From: Carposina sasakii
Taxonomy: Eukaryota > Arthropoda > Insecta > Lepidoptera > Carposinidae
DNA: 64,000 bases
Assembly (NCBI GenBank): GCA_014607495.2
Contig: CP053161.1
Location: 434,001 to 498,000, forward strand
Direction: 5' to 3'
Below the pieces are notes generated by a model. The model did no database searches and had not been told where the DNA came from. It saw only the letters and a program-made list of their open reading frames with translations. Shown here piece after piece: positions 32,041 to 43,469 of the stretch (position 1 is its first letter; each line of letters begins with the position of its first letter). A program made the translations under genes and the position numbers.

Positions 32041-33624
32041 TTACCGTCTTGTGCGGTCTACGAGCCGTATCTGCATAGGTTCAGTGTCAGCAGAAGTAGG
32101 TGTACCGGTAATGAAACTAAGCTTGAACCGTTCTAAAATCTCAATCAACCTAGGTCTGTATTCATTACTAACGTCAGTATCTACCAAGTCAAGGTCTATA
32201 CCATTATTTGCAACTACATCACATGATTCGACTATGTTAATTTTCTCGAAACGTACTTTATCTACCGACATATGTACAGTCAAACCGATAGCTAGAATTT
32301 CACGTCCGATCATAATGTTGTATCGCAAACAATAGTCAGGTAAAACATGAAGGAGTATCTCAAAGTTAATATTGTCAATGTCAATTGTCGATAAAATTTG
32401 CATGGTCGAGGCTATAGAAGTTTGTCCTATACCAGTCATAGAAACATTGTCATAAATTCGCTTACCACTAAATTTCAAAGCAATCGATTCTTTAACTAAA
32501 GAACACTCTGAACCTGAGTCGTAAGTAAATGGGAATGACTCACCAGAGTGACGCAGAGAACCCGAAGGCGCACTCACAATGCACACGTCTACTCGCTTTT
32601 CCTTAGCTGGACCAGTTCCAGTGCCGCCGCCGGTACCGTTGTTCCCCTCCTTGATTTTCCTCTTCGGGCAGTCGGATGCATAGTGGCCTTGTTCCCGGCA
32701 GTTGAAGCAGGTGATGCGATCGGTTCTCCCTGTAGGTTGGTTGGTCGAGTTATGGTCCCCGTGAAAGGACCTGTGTTTGGACCGGTCATCTTGCTTCTTC
32801 GAATTGGCTTTGTTGCGACATTGAAGAGATTTGTGGCCTAGTTGTCCACAATTAAAGCACTTGATGGTCACAGCAGATCCATTAGGTCGGTTTCTTTTTA
32901 GGTCGGGTCCATCACGATAAATACTTGATGAATAACTTCTCTTCAGGAACGAGACAGCTTTCAGTTCCTTTTGTAAATGGTTACGCGTCTTGACGTCAGT
33001 CGTTATAGCAATCCTCTGAACACGTGGCTCTTGTTTTGAAATATGAGCTAAGACAGTGGCTATTGCTATCTGTTCTGTAGTCAGTCCATTCCACCTTGCC
33101 ATTAAGGATGTTATGAGGGTAGCGGCGTATGAGGCCAGGCACTCGTTATCTCTCGGTTTCTTGTCGTGCATACTGATGAGAAAGGAAGCAGCAGTTTCAG
33201 GACAGTCATACCTTGCTACGAAAAGCTCCTTAAAATCGGCTCACGTCATATTAGGAAACGATATTGAAGACAGCCAAGATGATGCTTCGCCCTTGAGTGC
33301 GTGGCTTAACGCGATCATCAGAGAAGATCCATGGCGATATCGATCTGTGATACACATGTCCGCGGTCGTTATCCAAGCTCGGGCGTCGATGTCTCTTTTC
33401 TCTGGGTCGAAATCAGGAAGGCGAATAGAGTCCGAAGATGCAGGTAGTTTTATTGCTTGCACCAACGCCAGAAAATTTTGATTTTGTTGCTCGAAGAGAA
33501 GACGCCATTTTTCTTCGCTCGAGTCACTATTTGAAGCACGTGTTTCATGTGGGTGATCCGGGTTGCATCCCACGCCTGATGACGTAGATGGGTCGAGTGG
33601 TGTGCCGTTAGGTGTGTCCGACAT
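32041..33624 (-). pseudogene. gag: gag-protease polyprotein, one stop and one frameshift
   Basis: The ATG at 33624 lies inside the 5' LTR and the frame runs on through the LTR end. A TGA at 33241-33243 replaces the tryptophan codon of the first copy. The frame then stays open for about 400 codons with two zinc knuckles (CFNCGQLGHKSLQC and CFNCREQGHYASDC) and a retropepsin DSGSECSL motif. A one-base deletion near 32056 shifts it to a stop at 32041, just before RT. Gag would assemble the particle and bind RNA. The plus-strand ORFs over this region are shadows. Confidence 0.9.
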
Positions 33625-34016
33625 CTTCCAAAATCCGAAATAAAGAATGCGGCGTGTAGTAAACAAGCTTAATTAGGAATCACAAACACTTTCACTGTAT
33701 CTACGCACAAGATTACTAGGATTCTAGCGGATAACGTAGAAACGTGGTAAGTACAAGACAGAGGCTGATTAGCACCCGTGTTTCGCTCGACCGACGCAAC
33801 AAGCAAGGACAGAATACCCTCCGGCTCAATTCAAACGACCAGGTGGTCGTTGTAAATCTACAGTGGCGACCTCTCAGTACTCTGTCTTGTCTTTACCCAA
33901 GTGACAGCTGTCCTCCAGTCAGTGATAGCTGTCGACTTGACGTTTCTAACTTCAACGATTGAAAATAGATGGCGTTGGAGATCCGACTGTAGGATATGAC
34001 ATCTTGATCTCCGACA
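33580..34016 (-). repeat. 5' LTR of the mosaic gypsy element
   Basis: It reads TGTCGGAG...CTACGTCA on the minus strand and includes the gag ATG at 33624. A GTGGGATGC motif starts six bases past its end, matching the position of the same motif in the non-coding LTR element. Confidence 0.95.
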
Positions 34017-34030
34017 TACATATTATTATA

Positions 34031-34312
34031 CCGGGTGTCAAAAGACAACTTTTGTCTTTTAATACCTCGTATTATTTGTAAAGCTACGATAATTTTTTCT
34101 ATGGAAGCAACCATGGGAAACCAGTGGTTTTCAAGATATTGAGGTCCAAAGTTATATTGATTTTAGCAATTTTTTTTTTTACATAAATCCATCTGGAATC
34201 GGTTAACAAACATTTATTCCAAAGACACATCAAAATTTTCACATTTACTATAAAAAAACGAACTTTAGTTTCTTTGACTTTTTTTAGCAAGTTGTGAAAC
34301 TTATTACACCAG
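34031..34312 (-). mobile_element. TA-flanked MITE, diverged relative of the 60666 family
   Basis: The ends CCGGGTGTC and ATTACACCAG are short inverted repeats with TA outside. The phrase CTATGGAAGCAACCATGGGA...TTTCAAGATATTGAGGTCCA parallels CCATGGAAGCATACCTGGGA...TTCCAAAATATTAGTGTCTA in the copy at 56945. It directly abuts the target duplication of the gypsy element. Confidence 0.65.
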
Positions 34313-34375
34313 TACTGCCATGCTAACGCGCACACGTAAGCCGACCTCGTGGCATGTGCGCGGCTGATCTAATAG

Positions 34376-35223
34376 TACGGGAGGTAGCGTTGCATTTTAC
34401 AAAATAATTTCTGGTCGATTGATTAATGTCATAACGTACTTTTCATGGATAGTCATTGAGTAACTCGAACGTCAGCAGCTCCAGTAAGGGTGGGGAGAGA
34501 ATTTCAAGTATGTCAAAAAAAAAAAATCCAAAATTTATTTCTGTTCGTCCGAAAATTTGCACATCAGTAGTTTTAACAATAATAATAATTATAGAAACCG
34601 TCAGCTGTGAAGAAAATGGCGGGTTGTACGTCAGCAGGTTATATATACCTATATTAAAAATAATTATTTTCATTTCATTTCCGGTCGAATGAAACTGATA
34701 CAGGTTATTCTTTATGCTATAAAAATGATAAAAAAAAGCCTCAGCAGATCTATCGATAGGGGTAAAATCGTCAGCAAGGGGATTATATGTGCCGAGCAGG
34801 TATTCAATCCGAGTATGCATTAACCTTGCTGACGATTTTACCCCTATCGATAGATCTGCTGAGGCTTTTTTTTATCATTTTTATAGCATAAAGAATAACC
34901 TGTATCAGTTTCATTCGACCGGAAATGAAATGAAAATAATTATTTTTAATATAGGTATATATAACCTGCTGACGTACAACCCGCCATTTTCTTCACAGCT
35001 GACGGTTTCTATAATTATTATTATTGTTAAAACTACTGATGTGCAAATTTTCGGACGAACAGAAATAATTTTTGGATTTTTTTTTTGACATTCTCTCCCC
35101 ACTCGCCCCACCCTGAGTGCGCCTGCTGACGCTCAATTCAATTGATGTCCTCATCTAAACTATCAATTGCACTCAAAATCGATCGGCCTAAAATCACCAT
35201 CAAAAATGCAACGCTACCTCCCG
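34376..35223. repeat. large foldback: inverted arms of about 400 bp
   Basis: The inner 300 bp of the arms (about 34490-34779 and 34824-35100) are almost exact reverse complements; the outer 100 bp are diverged but share GGGAGGTAGCGTTGCATTTT at the far ends. The central loop is 44 bases. CGTCAGCAG-like motifs recur about every 30-100 bp along each arm. Opposing ORFs of about 100 codons over the arms translate the same repeat and are not genes. A transcript would form a long hairpin RNA. Confidence 0.88.
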
Positions 35224-35603
35224 GACTATAATGCCGATTACACACACGCGCAGATCAACTCGCTGGTGGTAAGTGCTGGTAGAGATTAATCATTTACTGG
35301 TTAACTAGAAAAGAAATAAGTATGACCCAAGGACAGCCTACAGCCAAATCAAGTTACTCATACAAATATATCGAGGGCGTAAAGTACCTTTAGTAAGACT
35401 GGGCTCTACATGAAAAATACAATGGAATTAATTAATTCAGCGTCCAAACTAAAAAAAAAACTTTTAAAAAGCATCTAAAGAACTAATTAAAAAAACGTCT
35501 TAAAAATTTATTGAAATTTATAAAGTTATGGAATAGTATAACAAAAATTCAAAAAATGCTATGAAAAGTCTTGATTTGATTACAATTGTATTGTAAAGCT
35601 ATA

Positions 35604-36075
35604 CAGGTGTTTTTTTGTTGCCACCCTTAACGAAGGCTACGTACTCTATACATGAAATAAAGTAAGTTTATGCAAAATAAAACGCTGGGAAACGATGTAA
35701 ATATTTTTGAATTTTTTTTTATTACTTGATCGGGCGAAATTTATAGTGTCCAGTGTCAGATATTAATGCTAGTTGTCCACTGCTGGACGTAGGCCTCCAC
35801 CAGGGCACGCCACAAGGCTACTGCCACAGGGGGGTTTTGCCCATAGTCACCACGCTGGGCAGGCGGGTTGGTGGTGGTGGTTGGTTTCTCGTAAAAAAAT
35901 CTTATTACGCACGTCTTTGTGCATTTATGCCGAAAAACGCAGTCTATTTATTCAACTTTGGACCGTAATATTTTGGGAACTAGACACTTCCCAGGTATGT
36001 TTCCATGGAGAAAAATTATCGTGATGATGAGGAGATTTCGTAGTTTTCAGGAACGTTGACGACCAAAAATCATCG
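35604..36075 (+). mobile_element. TA-flanked MITE (60666 family) with a nested non-LTR fragment
   Basis: It starts CAGGTGTTTTTTTGTTGCCA and ends GACGACCAAAAATCATCG, with TA on both sides, as in the 374-bp copy at 60666. About 115 bp of the repeat seen at 10267 and 60283 (GTCCACTGCTGGACGTAGGC... to GGCAGGCGGGTTGG) sit in its middle at about 35770-35885, replacing some MITE bases. The two ORFs across the insert are not genes. Confidence 0.78.
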
Positions 36076-36940
36076 TAATCTTGTTATTTTTTCTTAATCA
36101 GAAAAAAAGTTATTGCATAATCCAAAAAGGTAAATTTCCTTTTTTAGAGAAAAAAAGAACTTCAACATCAAATTTTAAAAATATAAATGGCTCCGTCAAA
36201 AAGAGCTTCAATAAGAAATACGACCTAAAACTTTTCGCGCCATTCCGATTATAGGCACAAGCAGTTTGCATAAACAGCCAGTAATCTTATCTGCCGTTAT
36301 TTACGCGGCATCATTACAACTTTTTTTTAAACACACACGCTATCAGCCATACTTGATCACCGAACAACACATTAAAGTCGGGACGTGTTTAATCTATAAT
36401 GTTGCTTATCGCAATATTTTCCATTTCCTGACGCCGGCGTCGGCGGGGCATCGCCAGGGGAAATAAGAAAGGCTGAGTTTCACTTTGTTTTTTTTTTCTT
36501 TTTTTCGTTCCGGGAAAAATTTTCGTAGTTCCCTCTTCGTTTACACTTAAGTACAACAGTTCCGGTGTTCGTTGTTACCTGCATCCAGCGTTGAATTAAA
36601 TATAGCCGGGCAAAGGGTGGAATGCCTGGATTCGCACTTTGTTAGCAACAATGAGCCAGCATTTGATTTCGCTGTTTGAGTTGGAATTTGTGTTGAAGTT
36701 TGAATTGTAATTTGATTTGGTTCTAAATTCTTTTTTTTTATTTAATACTTTTATTTGTACGACATTCTAGCGTTATTATATTACTAACTACTTATTATTA
36801 TTTTTTATGTTAGTTTTAGTTAGGTTAGAGCGAAACCACGGTTTGCGAGAGATCGTGAGTACAAATCTCACTCGGGTATATTTTTTTTAATTTTTTTAAA
36901 TAATATTTATCATATTGTGATGAGTAGTAATCTAGGTTAC
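36076..36940. other. intergenic DNA
   Basis: No gene recognised. A short GC-rich patch GACGCCGGCGTCGGCGGGGC lies at 36430-36450. At 36835-36885 a tRNA-like 3' half (GAGATCGTGAGTACAAATCTCACTCGGG) suggests a SINE remnant. Confidence 0.5.
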
Positions 36941-37142
36941 GACGGCCGATTGGTCTAGTATGTAGTTACCCTGCCTGCGACGCCATAGGTCCTGGGTTCG
37001 AATCCCGGTAGGTGCAAACATTGATATGATGAATATCGATGTTTGTTTCCGAGTCATGGATGTTTCTATACTTATCTATGTATTTATATACCGTTGCTTA
37101 GTACCCACTAGGATCTTACTGTGGGACTAGGTTAATGTGTTG
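36941..37142 (+). mobile_element. tRNA-derived SINE
   Basis: It begins GACGGCCGATTGGTCTAGTA and has a box B GGTTCGAATCC at 36995, followed by a tRNA-unrelated body with TTGCTTAGTACCCACTAGGA and GTGGGACTAGGTTAATG. It is a different SINE from the one at 20705-22970. Its 3' end runs into a MITE. Confidence 0.75.
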
Positions 37143-37401
37143 TGTAGTGTGTAAAAAAAAAAAAACGTTAGTAGTTAAGCGAAAAGCTACGTAAATACTA
37201 CTATAGAGAACGTTTTACCAAAATTTGAGACTCGAATTGACATGTAATACTGTATGAACATTCCTGAGTTGTTTAGGAATTCTCCATACTATCCGAAAAA
37301 ATAAAAATGTGATTTCGAGTCTGAAATTTTGTGGGTAGGTTCCTTTTGGTGGGCTATTTACATAGCTTTTCGCTTCACATATTCCTTTTTTACACCCTGT
37401 A
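37143..37401. mobile_element. MITE, sister of 47634-47880
   Basis: It shares GAACATTCCTGAGTTGTTTAGGAATTCTCC and other phrases with 47634 and ends TTTACACCCTGTA. The left end is blurred by an A run next to the SINE. The 86-codon minus ORF within it is not a gene. Confidence 0.7.
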
Positions 37402-38958
37402 GACACGGCTGTGTTCCCAAAATAGGGTAGCCAGAACTGCAGGATCATAAGGGAGATCCCACCAATCAATATCATATCTGTACATAAGTATTCAAGTATT
37501 AGCTTCAGTAGCTAAAATTACAATTAAGTATTAATAATTTCGAAAACCTATTTTTCTTCACCCTATGTCATAACCACAAAGCGCCATTAACAATTTAAAT
37601 TTAATAGGTATCCGTCAATATTCCAGTATAATATCTCAGGTACCAATATCTGTGGCAGTAATTAGTTAATGTACTCGCTCATCTCGATAATTTATTGAGA
37701 CGGAGTACCTATTCCCCCTCCTTCCCTTCCTAACCCCCCCACTTAGTCTTGGATCGGGATCGCACGGGAATTGGCGAAAAACTCAACCAAAATATTAATG
37801 CACCAGCTCCACGGTAGGTAAGTATTGGCGCAAATATTAGGAGGATGTAGACTTTTTGATACTTGTCGAGTAGATAATTTTGTTCATCAAAGCTTAAATA
37901 TAAACAATAAAAAGATCTTTCAATCGTTTTGGCCACGTAATGAGCTACATGGCAGAGAAAGGTTTGAAGAAAGATTTTGGTCAGAGCTGGCACAACAAGT
38001 ACCATCATATCCCATTAATCTTCGTGCCAATGCACAAGTTTCAGAAAATTGATGTTTGCATGTTTTGTTACTCTTTCCCGTAATAGCTACTTTATTAGCT
38101 GTACGATATATGTGACAATACGCAGCTTATACCTACATCTGAATAACATATCGATTTTAATGTTCATGTAAACGAAGTACAGTGCTAATAAAAATTAAAG
38201 TATCAATTAGGCCAGTCGCAGTATCTCCAAGTGCGGCGTCGATATTAATCGTGGATTGTTCCGTTTCCACTTCGCGAGAGATTGTCCCCGTCAGCGCTCT
38301 AATAACTGGATGATCCATTGGTGGCTGGCTTTTTGTTATTTTGCACCTTTCCGTGAAAAATACTGTCTGTAAAGTTGGCAATTTTAATGTCTACGTCTAA
38401 TGTAAATTGATGTTAAAAATGATGCAAACAACTCTTACGTTTTAATCCTAGTGATCCTAACAATAAGACCTAGTTTTTGCGGTACCTACCTACTTACTGG
38501 TACATTTAACTATTATGTATTTATAAAATACACATAGTAAATCGTCTTAGGAGTAAAAGTAGAAAGAGAGTAGTTGGATGAACTGTAAAAAGATCTTGAT
38601 CCGCAAGATGTGTGTTATATATACACACATGTGTGTCATAATGGGAGTAAACCAATAAGACACCACGTGATAGGCTTATTACTTTGGTAACCCAAAGAAT
38701 TATAAAAAGTGAATAAACTAGCGAATATACTAGTAGCGCCTATAAAACCGTGGACACACTTCGCCTATACCAGCGCACTCATGGCTCCGCTACTTTTTCC
38801 CATAATAAGTTCACATCTCCGCCGTGATTGGCTCTACTCCCTCGGGAGCCGAACTTCGTCAGCAAATGAGGAGTGAGCCAACACGCCCGTAATTTATAAG
38901 ACAAGCTGTTATTTATTATTTTTATTATGTTAGCAGGCGCGTGTAAGTACGAGTAAAG
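37402..38958. other. intergenic DNA
   Basis: No gene recognised. A fragment of the 27660-type repeat is at 37405-37460. CCACGTGATAGGCTTA at 38664 resembles CCACGTGATAAGGTTA at 2305. Confidence 0.5.
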
Positions 38959-39117
38959 TCGCAGCTTTCATACTATAGGGGCACAACTCGAAAAAATATG
39001 GTTATTGGGAAAATGCGTTTAAGAAGTTTGCGTATGTATTGATTCAGTACCGATATATTATAAAAACTCGAAATCACAAAATTTTCGAGATGTGCCCCTA
39101 TAGTATGAAAGCTGCGA
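38959..39117. mobile_element. 159-bp MITE with ~33-bp inverted ends
   Basis: TCGCAGCTTTCATACTATAG at the left is matched by CTATAGTATGAAAGCTGCGA at the right, and the match continues through GGGGCACA and CTCGAAAA. No ORF. The target duplication is not clear. Confidence 0.8.
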
Positions 39118-39313
39118 AGCAAGGAATACGTCTTGATGGCTTACCTACCTACTTTAGTGTTCCCTTGTAGAGTTTGCTATCATGATAATTTTACAATGGA
39201 TCCGAATACTAAATATGTAACATTTATACGAAATAAACTATTTATTCAGACCACACCTAAGTCATAGTATGTTAGCCCATGAACTAACTTATTTAATGTT
39301 GATGTAATAATAG

Positions 39314-39459
39314 GGTCGATTCCGGCAGTCACACTTAAATCTAAACGTAATCTTAGTCAGGTCTATCTCTCTCCGTTCTTAACATAAATGGCTGAGAGCG
39401 AAAAGGACAGGTAGGACTAATTTTACGTTTAGGTTTAAGTGTGACTGCCGGGATCGACC
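39314..39459. mobile_element. 146-bp MITE with ~37-bp inverted ends
   Basis: GGTCGATTCCGGCAGTCACA and its inverse TGTGACTGCCGGGATCGACC bound a short interior. Inverted identity continues through CTTAAA/TTTAAG and CGTAA. Target duplication uncertain. Confidence 0.8.
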
Positions 39460-42400
39460 ATAATGTAGAGTTAAAATAATTTAAACTAGTCAAGAAATTC
39501 ATTGTCAACCTATTTCAAAACTAGGTGCTAAGGAACGAACTGTCGCCACTAAATTAATTATTATCTATAGCTAGTACGGTGAAGGTAACATTGTATGTTT
39601 AGTTTACATTTATACACTACTTAGCACTGTAAAAAAATCCAGAGAGCAAACATAGCACAGGCCATTTCACGAACTATTCACCTAAAAAAAGCGGAAACTA
39701 GCGCGATTTTCCCGCCTACACTTCGCATGTATTATTCAAATTTACTTACATTTGTACTAACAGCGACCTCTGCTCCAGTCTGTTCCCGACTCGCCATATA
39801 TCTTCTTCACAACTTATTTATTTCCGGAACGTACGGGGAGGGATAAATTGTGTTTTAACAAAAAGCTGCAGTGTTTTTGCTAAAAAGATTACATATTATT
39901 TTGGAAGCTTGAGCGCAATGTCGGAGAATCTAAGTACGTAGCAGTAGACCGAAAGCACACTGATGCGATTAATGACCTTTTTAAGGAACCTTCCAACGAA
40001 GTTTTTAATAAAACCACATCGCCATACATGAGCACACGTCTGGGTGTCGGAAATGGGATATCCAGAACTGCAGGATACTCATAACAAAGAGGATGCCACG
40101 GTTGTTGGCGAAACATATGTAGATTATTTATCTAGTTTTTGATTTCGGAATAGTGCAATGTATTGTCTTGCATGCTAGGTGCTCGGGTCTGGTTTCTCGT
40201 GGCGATTGTAGTTAGTGCAAGTGCCTGTTTTCGCAGTTATGAGTTATCAGATCCGAGGGTCAGTGGAGGGTGTAGGGCCCGGTGGTGGGCGCACCCATAG
40301 TGAACATTCTAACTTAATCAAAATCCATAGTAACCCCAATAAAACTACGAGTACGAAATGTGAAGTGACATTACTAAGATGACGGATTTTTACGAGAGTT
40401 AATTTATAATTCAGTAAAAGTTACCTTTTTGGTGCTAGTGTAATAAATTTTGTGTAGGTTATAAAATTAACGAATAATAATTAGTAATTAACTAATAATA
40501 ACATTAAACAGGCGATATAAAAGCGCCGTGACAAAGAGCTATTCGGATGCCATATTATTTACAATTTAGATACACACAACAGATAACCACGCACTTCGTT
40601 TTTATACGCACTGTACCATTGGCAAAACAATCAAGTAATAATTGAATGCTAAAATGCGGACCATTCAAAGTTATCGTCAGACAAAATTCATAAATAACAG
40701 TTGCGAATAAACGAAAGAAATAAATATAGCGATGAATGATAATTTTATTGAAGTAGGTATAATGTTTTTTTAACGTTAATGTGAGATCCTTTATGCATTA
40801 ATGCGATCATCGTTTACTACTCTGTCAAATGTTAAGTATAAAATGACCAATAGTTGCATGCGTAAAAACTTTCATACTTTTTCTGCTAACTCTACATGAC
40901 TGCACCTATGTTAAGCTTGACAGCATAATATAACCAGATATTACTAATTGCCACCAGACAACCTACGCTTAATTTAATTCTTAACATTTATTTTGTTAAG
41001 TAATATATCGTCTTGCAAGTGATACGTAATTTGTAATCTGTGTGTAGGTACCTTGAAGAAAATCTTGCTAATTTATTAACAAGGAAATTGTACAAAAAAT
41101 TGTATGAGTGACGCTATGCTCAGTCCAATAGACAAAAACAGAATGATAATTGAAATTGAGCAATTTTTTTTTAAAAATTCGGGTTAGTATATGTACAAAG
41201 GTGCGTCATAATTTTAAATACGCATAAAAGTAAGCGTAAAAACATTTGTCATTTTATGGGACTTTTTGCGGCAGACTACAGCTTTTACACTTAGGGGAAG
41301 TCGTTGGAAAGATTTTGAAAATGTATGTTTGCATAGGACTGCACGGCTATGCCGTACAACCGAGTAACTTGCGTTGGAGCCTGCAGCAATCAAATTCGTT
41401 ATCTGTTGGTTATAACCCGGTAAAGTAAATTTAGGTGAATTACCCAAAGTAGATAATTCACAAATATTTTGTTTGTAATCTGCCAGCCCTAGTTACTTCT
41501 ACAAATCCATATAGCCTACTGGTACTGTATCGTGTTCATGGGTTATAACTTACTCTGTTCTTTCTACAATTAAGATTGGTAAATTTTAAAAGCCTACAGG
41601 CGGGTTTATTAGGTTAGTTAAGTCAATTAAGTTGCTATTTTTAGTTCTTTGAATTCTTAAGCTTGCTAAAATACTTTGTTGCAAGTACCAATTTAAACGA
41701 TCACGCGTATATACATGTGTTTTAGCATTATTTAATCATAAAAAGTAGGAAAAAAAAATATTTATTAAAGTTTTCGAAAGATGAGGTGGTAGTGGCACTA
41801 CCATACTATGATACAAACTATTAATGATGAATGCATCGATGTGAATTGCAAAAAAACTAAGATAATGTACTTTATGTTATATAATAACAGATAAATGAGA
41901 ATAAAGTTAATTAAAAAAATTGAAGGACCTGTTAATAAAACACGCAATTAAATTACGAAAGCAATATTCAACAAATAAATTGTCTCCTTCATTGGCGGTA
42001 TTCGGTGTAGTCAAGTGAACGAACTTTCTAGCGATTTTAAGAGATGGAGATGCTCACGGTCCAAGTGTTTAGACAAGTACCTACTTACTTTCAGAATGAT
42101 AATTGAAATTACGAGCAATTTTTTTTTCAATTTTCCAATTCATATTTTTAGTATAAGGTGACCTGGACTGTTCATAGGCTTTACAGTGCGAGTAACATAC
42201 TGAAGATAGTACTTATCGAATGTTGTCAACCATTGTTACTCGCAGTGCAGTAATTTGGCATTGAAAATGCAGTAAAACAACACTATACAAAGAATAGTAC
42301 ATAATATAATATTGACTCGAACAATCATTTCAAGTAACATAATACACTTAAATACTACTCTCTTAATTCAATCCTCTTAAAAATAGTTCAAGAAACGAAA

Positions 42401-42990
42401 CTAAGTAACAGGGTGAAATTTTCAAGTGATCAGACCACGAACTGAAAAATGACATAAAAGTAATCGAAACTCAATTACAATTTACTGTGAACTAAAAAAA
42501 CGATTAACGAGGTACACTAAAGGACCAAAATTCAAAAATACTGATCTATCCGCTGTCGCTTACCCAAAAGGGTGTTAAAACAAATGTCATATGTTTATGG
42601 GATTCCCGTGTTATGTTAATGCGAAATGCAGACGTTTGCGGTAGACGTGTACAGACACCTTTTAAAACAGCTTAGGATTATGGACTTACATATAATTAAA
42701 TAATAAGTCGTTGGAAAGATTTTGAAAAGTTTGTCGAAATAAGGGTTTACTGTAATTTTGAAATAGATAGGTTATTACCTATAGACTTGCTTGAGCTTTA
42801 GGCTAATGCAAGAATAAAAAGAAAAGCTATTAGTATGAGGAGTTGAAGACTATTAGTATAAGTTGGACATTGTTTAAAAATGACATTTGACAGCAAAATA
42901 TATAGAAATTCTATTAAATAATGTTTGAATTCTATTGTAATGACACGGATTATTTTTATTTACGAACTGTATTTATTACCGGATTATTAA
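39460..42990. other. long AT-rich intergenic stretch
   Basis: No gene recognised. A repeat fragment is at 40045-40115. AAGTCGTTGGAAAGATTTTGAAAA occurs at about 41300 and 42706, and AGAATGATAATTGAAATT at about 41140 and 42094, showing two copies of a diverged repeat. Short ORFs here have no domains. Confidence 0.5.
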
Positions 42991-43108
42991 ACCGAACTTG
43001 TACACCTCAACTATACCCTCAGAATTGGTCAGAAGTGGCACCATGTGGTTCTATCGGCCCTTGGTGCTCTGCCTACCCCGTAAGGGATAAAGGCGTGATT
43101 ATATGTAT
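42991..43108 (+). mobile_element. 5'-truncated (TATG)n non-LTR element
   Basis: It starts ACCGAACTTGTACACCTCAA within the 6681 element and runs to its TATG tail. GTATTTATTA is present at 42969 and 43109 as a 10-bp target duplication, with 12 untemplated-looking bases at the 5' junction. Confidence 0.82.
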
Positions 43109-43246
43109 GTATTTATTAGAAGTTTTATCATAAATCAGGCGTAAACATATTTGTTTTAAAAATGACACCAATTCATATGAGTATATTTCATTAACTTATC
43201 TCATCTATCCCTGAAAATGCAACTTTAAATTAAGGTTTATAATGAA

Positions 43247-43469
43247 CTAGTAGACGCCCGCGACTTTGTTCGCGTGGACTTCAGAAAAAACAAAATGTCG
43301 AAATTATCCGGGATAAAAAGCCTATGTGTTAATTCAGGTGTGTCAGCTAACTCCATACCAAATTTTATTAAAATCTCCAGCTCCAGCCGTTTTCACGTGA
43401 AAGAGTAACAAACATCCATCCATCCATACTTACAAACTTTCGCGTTTATAATATTAGTAGGAAGTAGGA
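43247..43469 (-). mobile_element. short Helitron-like element
   Basis: On the minus strand it starts TCCTACTTCCTACTAATATT after an A and ends GGGCGTCTACTAG before a T. The 5' end has the TATTATAAA block shared with the elements at 4456 and 24464. The interior has TCACGTGAAAACGGCTGGAG and TTTTTATCCCGGATAA phrases. No ORF. Confidence 0.75.

Larger units (their letters stand above)
28999..34016 (-). mobile_element. complete but mosaic Ty3/gypsy LTR retrotransposon
   Basis: The two LTRs are 437 bp and differ at one position (C at 29288, A at 33869), and TACA is duplicated at 28995 and 34017. The insertion is therefore recent. Reading on the minus strand the order is LTR, gag-protease, RT joined to a second protease and an integrase tail, a 57-bp tandem repeat block, a third RT fragment joined to an integrase tail, a 62-bp tandem repeat block, LTR. 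RNase H and the integrase core are missing. It can have moved only with proteins from related elements. The first copy at 1-2157 is a sister. Confidence 0.94.

Noticed and set aside
33560..33579. Primer-binding site for a named tRNA
   Set aside because: TGGGATGCAACCCGG after the LTR starts with TGG, but it does not convincingly match the 3' end of any tRNA I can recall, so no primer was assigned.
34443..35088. Mirror-image ORFs of 100-125 codons
   Set aside because: They are readings of the two arms of the foldback and have no domain.
35753..36024. Two overlapping ORFs as small genes
   Set aside because: They run across the junction of a MITE and a nested non-LTR fragment.
36941..37020. Functional tRNA gene
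   Set aside because: The A and B boxes are present but the cloverleaf is imperfect and the sequence continues into a SINE body.
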